From assembly GCA_963691815.1 (NCBI GenBank), contig OY829645.1, forward strand, positions 46,700,522-46,764,521: 64,000 bases of DNA, in the 5' to 3' direction. The notes beneath the pieces are model-generated. The model was not told the origin of the DNA and did no database searches. It was given only the letters and a program-made list of their open reading frames with translations. Below, piece after piece: positions 55,291 to 64,000 of the stretch (its first letter is position 1; each line of letters opens with the position of its first letter). A program made the translations under genes and the position numbers. The DNA is from Echiichthys vipera. Its lineage: Eukaryota > Chordata > Actinopteri > Perciformes > Trachinidae.

Positions 55291-55853
55291 GGGCGCACTC
55301 ACAGTGTCCTTCCGTCCCGTGCCCCGTGCTTTAGGGTACTTGTCCCCCCCTCCAGGCCTGTTTGTACTCACACTACCTGGGCCTCGGAGAATGCTTCTTG
55401 CTGCCTATACGTTATCACACCGTAACACGTCACACGCATTGATGACGTCATTGCAATGCATGGCTTTGTTTCCAAATCTTTCCATAGACCTCTGAGTTTT
55501 TGTGCGTCTTGTCGACTGTTTTTGAATCTTTTCATCGACCAAATCTGCAGTAAACACTCCACCTCCGCATCACACCAACGTGAACCTTTCACCGCCATTG
55601 TTGTTGTTGTTAAATGTCCGCGCATGGTCCCTCCTTCTGTTTTCTATGTCCGAACAGGCGCACATAAATTACGTCAGAACCGCCGTTGGCCTCATGCTTG
55701 TACACGTTGGGCACACTCGTGCTCGACGGGCCGTGGACGGCCAGCTGGCCGTAGTTACGCGCAGAGCGGTTGCACTCACACTGGTCAAACGCACTAGGCT
55801 TTAGCCGAAAAACCTGTTTTGGCCCGGTGCAGAAGGACAGTGTGAGTGCGCCC
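55291..55853 (+). mobile_element. Harbinger-like element, copy 11
   Basis: GGGCGCACTCACAGTGTCC to GTGAGTGCGCCC, TTA on both sides. The minus strand has an 85-codon frame (55625-55368) that starts at the family's ATG and includes WCDAEVECLLQIWS before shifting to other frames. Confidence 0.92.
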
Positions 55854-55856
55854 TTA

Positions 55857-56220
55857 CATTCGGGAGGTGCTGACAGCTCATTTACATCATATACTGTATA
55901 GAAAATGGAAGTAGAGTACATATCAGGGTCCGTTCTCTTAACTTCATCCTCGTCTACGGGAGTCGCAACCTTGTCAGACTTTGACTCAGCCGCATTTCCT
56001 ATTACCAAAAAAGGGGCATTGATGTGACGTTGGGGGGAGGGAGATACATCAATATGGCCGACGTATACCTCCAAGGAGGAGTGAGGGCCAGCGGCTAGCT
56101 GCCACTGAAGAGGCCACGCCCCTAATTTTATATAAACTCCAATAAAAGAAAAACTAACCTGGTCCAAAAAAATCTTACCGTCCTCAGTGTTGTCATGGAG
56201 ATATGACCTAAACATACAGA
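55857..56220. other. No gene recognised
   Basis: Unique-looking sequence. Confidence 0.45.
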
Positions 56221-56400
56221 CTAGGGCTGTAGGATTTTATCCATTGTGCGATATAAATCAATATTTTGTTTCCACAGAAAGTATCGATTTTTTGGCCACA
56301 ACATATATTATGTCCCATTCAAATTCCCCTGGCACTCTAAAACTCTAGGTCTACCAGCAGCTAGTGTCACTGTAGAGCATTTCTAGCTGTCAGTACAGCA
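56221..56400. mobile_element. Possible hAT-type MITE end
   Basis: CTAGGGCTGTAGGATTTTAT followed by a GCGATATAAATCAATAT stretch resembles the left end of a common fish hAT MITE; the other end is not seen. Confidence 0.35.
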
Positions 56401-56404
56401 GAGA

Positions 56405-57347
56405 TGGGGACTTATACTCTGGAGCGACTTATGTGTGAAATTATTAACACATTACCGTAAAATATCACAGGCTATTATTTATCTCAGTCACGTAAGAGAC
56501 TAGGCTTATATCAGCAATCGTCACACACACACGTCAACCAATCAAAATTGGGCGGGGGCGGGTCATGGCAGAAGTGCGTTGTAAAAAAAAAGATGCTAGC
56601 TGCTACTTCCGTACCGTTGAGTTGGCGGAGTTGTTCAGAAGTGACACCGAGGAAGAAGAGTTCAGTGGAGTCAGTGATTAGCAGTGACAGAGTGTTTGGT
56701 AAACGTAGAGCATGTTCTATATGTTATAGTTCTGTGTGATTAGCAGTGACAGAGTGTTTGGTAAACGTAGAGCATGTTCTATATGTTATAGTTCTGTGTG
56801 ATCAGTGACAGAGTGTTTGGTAAACGTAGAGCATGTTCTATATGTTATAGTTCTGTGTGATCAGTGACAGAGTGTTTGGTAAACGTAGAGCATGTTCTAT
56901 ATGTTATAGTTCTGTGTGATCAGTGACAGAGTGTTTGGTAAACGTAGAGCACGTTCTATATGTTATAGTTCTGTGTGATTAGTGTCAGAGTGTTTGGTAA
57001 ACGTAGAGCATGTTCTATATGTTATAGTTCTGTGTGATTAGTGACAGAGTGTTTGGTAAACGTAGAGCATGTTCTATATGTTATAGTTCTGTGAATGACT
57101 CTTACCGTAACATGTTACGTTAACACACCAGGCACGTTCTCAGCTCGTTGTTTATGCGTCATATAACGTAAACACTTATTCAGCCTGTTGTTCTCTGTTC
57201 TAGTTTGATTTTAAATTGCCGTTCAAGGTGAAATGTCGTTTCTTGGTGTTGGACTTAGACTCTATATTTGTGTTTTTCCTTCTTTATTCTGCATTTTCGG
57301 CCGGTGAGACTTTTACACCGGAGCGACTTTTAATCCGAAAAATACGG
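56405..57347. mobile_element. TA-flanked mariner/pogo-like element, copy 2
   Basis: Matches 33000-33917 (GGGCGGGGGCGGGTCATGGC, AGAAGTGACACCGAGGAAGA) and ends AATCCGAAAAATACGG then TA. The left terminus is missing. Confidence 0.78.
56686..57095. repeat. 59-bp minisatellite, 7 units
   Basis: Starts at 56686, 56748, 56807, 56866, 56925, 56984 and 57043. The unit is the same as at 33301; the first is 62 bp. Confidence 0.95.
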
Positions 57348-57349
57348 TA

Positions 57350-58324
57350 GAAGGTATTTTTGTACCAGGACTTAAAAAGGTTTAATTATGCTGGGAAAAT
57401 GGCTTAACATGGGGGTCAATGAGAAACTGCTCTATTGTGCAAACTACTTCTACTGGACACTCGGAGAACTGCAGTTTTTGGCACATTGGATCAACCAGGA
57501 GGTCGCTGTGGTGGGGGCTCGATTTACATGCACAGTTTCTGAATACAGGCATTGTGTAATCCTCTGTGGATTGAGCGATTTGATACATTCACAGTATTTA
57601 TATAACATTTCAACCTGCATTATGATGAAAAGAATACAACAGAAGGAAGAAGAAGTATGAAAGAAACAAAACATCAAGTGTACAAAAGGATGAAGTTGAG
57701 AATATTAATCAAGAACAAGAACCCAGCTGAGAGAGAGACACACACACACACAGTTTAAAGATTTTGTTTTCTGTCCTGCTGCTCATGATGAGAGACAGCA
57801 AGATAATTAAGAACAGGGGATCTGCAAGGTTAATCATTAAATTCAAGATATTTTGGGAGTACTTAGTAATCAGTGACCTTTACATGACCATGAGCAAAGA
57901 TCCCTCTTCTCATTCTCACCTTTTCATCTCCTTCCCCTGTGTTTTGACCTCTCCTTTTCTCTGTGTTCACCTCCCTGCTTCCTCCTTTCTCTTCCAGCTC
58001 TCTATATCTTTTACCCTTTCTCTGTAAGTCATCTGCCCCCTCCATTAGTGGTGTTTCCATTAGCCCTATAGAGTCGCCTCCCAGAAAGACTCAGGGCACG
58101 CCCTCTCAAGTGGCCTTGCACTCATGTGTTTCTATAACAAAAAAAGAGCTTCATCCACCAGCTATTGGGTAAATCTCAGGGGACAAAAGAGGCCCTCTCT
58201 CCTCCTCTGCTCTCCGACAAGGCCATTTTCTCTCTTCTCATTAGGTCAGACGGCGACTCACATGCAAATTAGGGGTGTTTTTGGCGAGATAGACCTGCCT
58301 CATTCAGGGTAGTCGACCACAGTG
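57350..58324. other. No gene recognised; possible small MITE near 58035-58150
   Basis: GTGTTTCCATTAGCCCTATA near 58051 resembles GTGTGTTTCCATTAGAGT near 49574, which flanks Harbinger-like copy 9. This may be a short repeat. A 90-codon frame at 57388-57660 overlaps a minus-strand frame and is not supported. Confidence 0.4.
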
Positions 58325-58327
58325 TAA

Positions 58328-58932
58328 GGTCGTACTCACACTGTCCTTCTGGCCGGGGCCAAAACCGGTTTTTCAGCTAAAGTCTAGTACCTTTAAGTAG
58401 TGTGAGCGCACCCGCTCCGCGCTCAACTGGGGCCAGCTGGGCCGCCACGGCCCGCTTGAAAGAGGTGGGCTTTAGCGGAGCCGTTTGCACATGTACGAGC
58501 ACGAGCGTGCGCACGTGTACGAGCACGAGCCCCACGGCAGTAGCGTTATGTGCGCCTGTTCGGATATGTAAATAGAAGGACGGACCATGCCCGGACATTT
58601 AACAACAACAACAATGGCGGTGAAAGGTTCACGTGGGTGTGATGCGGAGGTGGAGTGTTTACTGCAGATTTGGTCGATGAAAATATTAAAAAACAGTCGA
58701 CAAGACGCACAAAAACTCAGAGGTCTGTGGAAAGATTTGTAAACAAAGCCACACACATGCGATCGATGCGTGTGACATGTTACGGCGTGATGGCGTATGG
58801 ACAGCAAGAAGCATTCTCCGAGGCCCAGGCAGTGTGAGTACAAACGGGGCTGGGACGCGGGGGGGGAGAGGGAGGGGGGACAAGTACCCTAAAGCCCGGG
58901 TCGCGGTGTGGAAGGACAGTGTGAGTGCGCCC
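58328..58932 (-). mobile_element. Harbinger-like element, copy 12
   Basis: GGTCGTACTCACACTGTCC to GTGAGTGCGCCC; the flanks are TAA and TTA. The Myb/SANT-like remnant is on the plus strand near 58585-58740. Confidence 0.9.
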
Positions 58933-58935
58933 TTA

Positions 58936-59185
58936 ATGCACCTATTCTCACCCTTTTACTTCTAACGACCTTCTTAATCCTATTTCCTTTTCCTCCAACG
59001 GTCCCTCTGACACTTCCCCCCTCTTTCTCCTACTTTTTTTTTTTTACCCCTCCCCGTTTAAGTATTTCTAATCCATGAGGACTCTTGTAATGACAGTGTG
59101 CAGATTCCAAAGACCTTGCAGGCTTCACGCTGAATTACCCAGTTAACCACACACATACACAAGTGAGTATGAATTAGCAAACACA

Positions 59186-59225
<40 letters not shown>

Positions 59226-59785
59226 CATGCTGATGTGAATCCAGCTAACGAGGGAAATGCATCAGTCTCTAACAAGGAGTAAAGAACCATCAACACCTTG
59301 TAGTTTAATGGCGTCAGCTAATCAGGAATGAAGGCTGCGCGCACACACACACACACACACACGCGCACACACACACACACACACACACAGTTTTGGGTTT
59401 GGTTTTAATTTAAATGACTTAGACTGTCATTGAAAGAGTCATGATGAGCATCACTAAGTAAGATTGAAAGTGATGGAGCTGGGAGAGAAAGGAAAAACGG
59501 AGCTGTGTGTGAGAGAGATTTTCTGAAATGATGTTTCTAACAAAGGAGATGTTTCAAATATAAGGAATCCACTGAATAGAGGTGCTATAATTTTGTCAGC
59601 CAAGAATGTAATGTGGCAGTAAAGTATCTTTGGTGTCAAAGAACATTCAATTTTTTTTATTAGCAGTTTTTATTTTGAACATTTTACTTAACAATGTTTG
59701 AGATATTTTGTCATCAGAAATGCTGATAATGGACATCCACCAACCTTTACGAATAGATTCTTTTGAATTGGACATGCTAAAGAGG
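58936..59785. other. No gene recognised; CA microsatellites
   Basis: CA repeats at 59185-59228 and 59341-59391; the rest is unique-looking. Confidence 0.55.
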
Positions 59786-59787
59786 GT

Positions 59788-59885
59788 GGCAGCAGCTCAG
59801 TCCATAGGTGACTTAGCTGGGAATCGGAGGGTTGCTGGTTCAAGTCCCTGTGTGGATGATGTATGGAGCGTGGACTGGTGGCTTA
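59788..59885 (+). mobile_element. tRNA-derived SINE (type 2), head only
   Basis: GGCAGCAGCTCAGTCCATAG, GCTGGTTCAAGTCCC and GGAGCGTGGACTGGTGGCTT, then broken off. Confidence 0.75.
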
Positions 59886-59889
59886 TCGC

Positions 59890-60205
59890 TAGACACTTTA
59901 TATGTAGAGACGGTGAAGACCACACTCTATGACATTTTCAGCATCAACAAGTCACACTATTTTAAATGATAATAATATCATGGTTATTATATTCAGTATT
60001 AATCCAGCAATTTTGTGCACACAGTGGCGATGAGAGAACATCGAACATACCCAGCAGTATGGAGGGCGGCCATCTGGCCGGTTGGGGAGAAAGAGAGAAA
60101 TCCCAGACATGCAAGCAACCACAAAGATACAATAACTATTATAACATCTATAGTAATGTCAATATGACTAACATGTTATGCTAGTTAATAGACCAGAGTG
60201 ATATA
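59890..60205 (-). mobile_element. LINE 3' UTR fragments, 'CAATTCAATT' family
   Basis: GAAGACCACACTCTATGACA near 59914 and CATGCAAGCAACCACAAAGA near 60108 match pieces of the 63371-64000 copy. Confidence 0.55.
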
Positions 60206-60217
60206 AATATTAGAAAC

Positions 60218-60893
60218 AACCCACACGGCGTCACACAACAACCGAAGTGCTGCTGCGTGGAGAGAGACATGGACCTATAGACTGAACTATACTCTGAGCA
60301 GCTGAATGTGAATGAATTAGGCCGACCATATATGTCTCTCTTTTCCCTGATGGTCTGAATAAGTCGCTACATTGCTCGCTAGCAGCTTTTTATAAATAAA
60401 GTTGCAAAGAAGGTCACATAAAGTAGCGAGACAGTGCCCGCCTGTGAGTGCTTTGGGACGGGGAAGGGGCTCACTGCAGCAGCCACTGCTCGGTGAGGAC
60501 ACTAACTGCAGAGTTATTTGTACATCAGAGTCCAAAACAGCACAAAAGTCTCCACTAACACCCGAAACATTCAACAGATTTCTCTCTAGAATGGATGAAG
60601 ATTTGGGAGGTCGCCAGATTTGGGGAGAAAGTCTCCGGTGTTTGTCTTTTGATTATACACAACAATGGCTCTCCCTTTCCTCTTCTCCTTGTTGGTGTAT
60701 TTCTGTGGCAGTTACAGCTCAACTTCCAGGACTGGCATGTTTATTACAGCGTATTTAGCCTTTTTCACTGGTTTTGTGTGGATGCAGATACTTTTTGAGC
60801 CGAGTCGTATGGACGGGGAACTTTTTAACGACAGAGAAAAAAAAAGGTAATTTCGATAGTGTGGTAGTACCCTCGGAGTATCAGGAACAGTGT
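60218..60893 (+). mobile_element. Nonautonomous DNA transposon, copy 3 (family of 5617-6298)
   Basis: GGCCGACCATATATGTCTCT, AATGGATGAAGATTTGGGAG, GTGTATTTCTGTGGCAGTTA and GAGCCGAGTCGTATGGACGG all match. The left terminus is missing. An extra block at 60410-60535 is not in the other copies. Confidence 0.65.
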
Positions 60894-62260
60894 TATCCCC
60901 CGGCAGACTAGCAAAGCTATAGCAGCATAGCAAAGGGCTCGTAAGCCCTCACTATAGGCTTTATCAAAGAGGAAAGTAAATAAATAAGGGGACAGTGTCT
61001 GCCTCCAGAATAACATTTGGGAGTTGGTTCCACAGGAGAGGAGCTTGGTAGCTGAAGGCTCTGCGACAAGTAGCCCTGCATTCTCAGAGCACAGCGATCT
61101 AGTCGGGTAATACAGTACTATGAGCTCTTTAAGAGCGTACTCACACTGTCCTTGCGCACCGCGACCTGGGCTTTAGGGTACTTGTCCCCCCTCCCTCTCC
61201 CCCCGCGCCCCAGCCCCGCTTGTTCTCACACTGCCTGGGCCTCGGCCAATGCTTCTTGCTGTCCATACGCCATCACGCCGTAACACGTCACACGCATTGA
61301 TCGCGATGCGTGGCTTTGTCTACAAATCTTTCCACAGACCTCTGAGTTTTTGTGCGTCTTGTCGATTGTTTTTGAATCTTTTCATCGACCAAATCTGCAG
61401 TAAACACTCCACCTCCGCATCACACCAACGTGAACCTTTCACCGCCATCGTTGTTGTTATTAAATGTCCACGCATGGTCCGTCCTTCTATTTTCTCTGTC
61501 CGAACAGGCGGACATAGCGCTACTGCCATAGGGCTCGTGCTCATGCTCGTACATGTGCGCACACTCGTGCTCGTACATGTGCAAACGGCTCCGCTAAAGC
61601 CCACCTCTTTCGCCGCAGTTATGCGCAGAGCGGGTGCACTCACACTGCTTAAAGGTACTAGGCTTTAGCTGAAAAAACGGCCAGAAGGAGTGAGTACGCC
61701 CTAAGATACAACAGAGCCTGACCAATAAGAGCTTTGTAGGTAAGGAGAAGGATTTTAAATTCTATTCCAGTTTTTACAGGTAGCCAGTGCAAAGAAGCTA
61801 AAACAGGAGAAATATGTTCTCTTTGATTTGTTTTAGTTAGTACACGAGCTGCAGCATTTTGGACCAACTGGAGACTCTTAACAGACTTATTGGAGCAGCC
61901 TGATAATAAGGAGTTGCAATAGTCCAGCCTGGAAGTAACAAATGCATGGACTAGTTTTTCTGCATCTTTCTGAGTTCCTAATTTTCATATTTCAACTTCA
62001 TACTTTAACTTCAGTTTGGTCTGAATTTAAGATCAGAAAATTGCAGGTCATCCAGGTTTTTATCTCCTTAATGCACACTTGAAGTTTGTCTAACTAGTTG
62101 GTTTCTTCTGGTTTGATCGCTGAATATAATTGGGTATCATCAGCATAACAATGAACATTTATTGAGTGATTCCTTATTATATTTCCTAAATAAAGCATAT
62201 GCAGTACGTATACGGTGAATAGAATCGGTCCAAGGACTGAACCCTGTTGCAGAATGCATT
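60894..62260 (-). pseudogene. LINE ORF2 relic, 'CAATTCAATT' family, interrupted
   Basis: On the minus strand from 62250: a broken QGSVLGPILFTVY-like block, then CYADDTQLYSAIKPEET near 62145-62095 (catalytic YADD kept), ending with LVQNAAARVLTKTNQREHIS and SLHWLPVKTGIEFKILLLTY (61890-61720). After the Harbinger-like insertion come LIVLYYPTRSLCSENAG and the C-terminal region to about 60900. Frameshifts and stops are present. Confidence 0.85.
61133..61701 (+). mobile_element. Harbinger-like element, copy 13
   Basis: GAGCGTACTCACACTGTCC to GTGAGTACGCCC, TAA on both sides (61130-61132, 61702-61704). The right arm is shortened. It is inserted in the LINE between GAGCTCTT and GATACAACAGAGCC. Confidence 0.92.
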
Positions 62261-62319
62261 AAATAGTTGCCACTAATTTTCACTATACTTATACAATACA
62301 ATAATTATACTGCATTCTG

Positions 62320-62325
62320 CCTGTC

Positions 62326-62356
<31 letters not shown>

Positions 62357-62512
62357 GTGTGTGCGCGTGCATGCGTGTGTACACATATGTGTATGTGTGT
62401 GTGCTTGTGAAATATGTTGGTATAGGCACTCTGTGTTGTGTTTGAAACCACTATCTCCTCACTGCAGCTGGATGGAATACAGATTGCACCAGAGCTATAA
62501 ACACTCTCTGAG

Positions 62513-62589
<77 letters not shown>

Positions 62590-62663
62590 ATAAATACACC
62601 TTGACGCTGAGCTTGAGCTCAGTCCGCTCTGCCAAACCAGATTAAACAGGACATAAATCACTA

Positions 62664-62697
<34 letters not shown>

Positions 62698-62700
62698 AAA

Positions 62701-62732
<32 letters not shown>

Positions 62733-62735
62733 TTT
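62320..62735. repeat. Long GT/CA microsatellites
   Basis: GT at 62327-62405, CA at 62515-62588, 62664-62694 and 62709-62732. The Cys/Val and Thr/His frames across them are not genes. Confidence 0.97.
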
Positions 62736-62739
62736 TAGC

Positions 62740-63368
62740 CCTTATACAGATTCATCTAGGCTATTTGAACACATACACACATAGAAATAGTGCACACATA
62801 AGTTAGCATTTCCGAGGCTTTTGGATGTTTAGTGGTAGGAACAGTTTGAACACTGGCAGTTGAACTTTACTTAAAGTGAGAAATCAGATTTAAAGTTAAA
62901 TTAATCAATGCTGCTAAAGAAGTGAGTCCTTCAGGAAATTGTAACTCTAATATCCACTTCACAATTGAATAAGTTGACTTTGGTTTTGATGTGAGTTACA
63001 CGTTACCATTTATGATACAATTAAGTAATAAAACTCTTTATTGATCCCCATGTTTTCACAATATGTGGAAAGGAATTGCAACATAAAGTGACAGCAGTGT
63101 GATTAATAGCAACACAGTCAGCATGTGTACACCAGACTTATGGTGTGATTCAGTACATAGTAATGGTACTTTGTGTATTCATCTGTATTAATACTATATA
63201 CATATATTTTATAGAATATCATGCTAAACTATGTAACATATACATATACTATAAGGTGATAAGAGTAAGAGTTGATGTCCAATGAGGTGTCCTATATCAG
63301 GAATTAATTTATTCACACCTTGAAGGGCCTTTGCTCGTTTATACCATTGTCGATTGCTAAAGAACATT
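62740..63368. other. No gene recognised
   Basis: AT-rich unique-looking sequence. Confidence 0.5.
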
Positions 63369-63370
63369 TT

Positions 63371-64000
63371 TCAATTCAATTCAATTTTATTTATAGTGCC
63401 AAATCACAACAAAAGTTATCTCAGGACACTTTACAGAGTAGGTAAAGACCACACTCTATGACTTATTTATGATTGACATAGACCCAACAAATCCCCCGTA
63501 GAGTATGGTGGCGTTGAAAACCTTCACTATAACAGACAGGAACGTCAGACAGACCCAGCTCTGTGGAGGACGCACATCTGTCTGCACCGGAGAGAGGAAG
63601 AGAAGGAGAGAGAGAGAGAGATAAGACAGACAGATGGACAGAGAGAGACAAAGACAGACACACTTCCAGAGATGCAAGCAAGCAAAGCCTAACAGTAACT
63701 ATAATATTTATAGTAATGTGAATATAACGTATATGTTAAGACAGTTAATACAGCAGAATAGTAGAAACAAGCACAGCTAAGGTGACAGAATATGACAATG
63801 ATAATAATTATGGTGGCAAACATGATCAATGATGAGTAGTGGCAATAACAACTGCTATACAGTGAGACATACCACTGATGGTGTTTTTATGGCTACAAAT
63901 TTTATAGTTTATTAAACTAGTGATAGTATATATGGGTAACAGTGATAATAGCAGCAGGAAGCACCATGTAGGACCACGGCAGCAGGCACCACCACCATCA
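63371..64000 (-). mobile_element. LINE 3' UTR, 'CAATTCAATT' family, runs off the window
   Basis: CAATTCAATTCAATTTTATT tail, CAGGACACTTTACAGAGTAG, GACCCAGCTCTGTGGAGGAC, a GA-rich run at 63594-63655, then AACAAGCACAGCTAAGGTGA. The coding part would lie to the right of the window. Confidence 0.75.

Noticed and set aside
55610..56215. 201-codon minus-strand frame
   Set aside because: It runs from unique sequence through the whole right arm of Harbinger-like copy 11; the reading frame in the element is not the Myb/SANT-like frame and the rest has no family features.
62305..62733. 142-codon Cys/Val-rich frame and its Thr/His-rich partner
   Set aside because: Pure GT/CA microsatellite translation.

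Overview
The window looks like repeat-dense nuclear DNA from a ray-finned (teleost, probably percomorph) fish. There are no bacterial-style operons. The sequence is packed with fish-type non-LTR retrotransposon fragments, tRNA-derived SINEs, nonautonomous DNA transposons, CA/GT microsatellites and several minisatellites. Only one long reading frame looks like a real gene: an intronless frame of about 669 codons at 14970-16979. I cannot assign it to a named family. It ends inside a tandem array of 30-bp units, each able to form a short hairpin.

Layout. 1-640 is the 3' end of a LINE with a GATGA-type tail. 1723-4340 is a SINE broken by several nested insertions. 4918-5260 is an A-rich tandem array. 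5617-6949 holds two copies of one nonautonomous transposon in inverted orientation. 6950-10140 is mostly unrecognised. 10141-12590 holds LINE reverse-transcriptase relics, one split by a Harbinger-like element. 12600-14545 is microsatellites and LINE 3' ends. 14745-17200 is the gene with its 5' flank and 3' hairpin array. 17527-21670 holds a Harbinger-like copy, SINEs and LINEs. 21976-23307 is a 33-bp minisatellite of about 40 units that ends in a 15-bp hairpin. From 23.7 kb onward the window alternates unrecognised sequence with repeats.

The dominant signal is one short DNA-transposon family, about 500-670 bp when both ends are kept. It occurs 13 times (11136, 17527, 23713, 24041, 30946, 35202, 37705, 40651, 49631, 51201, 55291, 58328, 61133) and covers about 7.2 kb, or 11% of the window. 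Termini read GGGCGCACTCACACTGTCC with its reverse complement at the other end. Several copies have TTA or TAA target duplications, which fits PIF/Harbinger. The interior carries a decayed start of a Myb/SANT-like DNA-binding protein frame. At least two copies sit inside older LINEs with clean duplicated target sites.

Other notable items: a tRNA-Thr(CGT)-like sequence joined to a LINE 3' tail, whose insertion as one unit is shown by a neighbouring empty duplicate; a TA-flanked mariner/pogo-like element present twice with a 59-bp internal repeat; a transposon holding telomere-like CCCTAA repeats; a solo LTR with a 5-bp target duplication; and hAT-type transposase relics around 45-46.8 kb.

The elements do not form a pathway. 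They record successive waves of transposition around one gene. Clade names for repeats come from recognition of motifs and termini, not from a database search.
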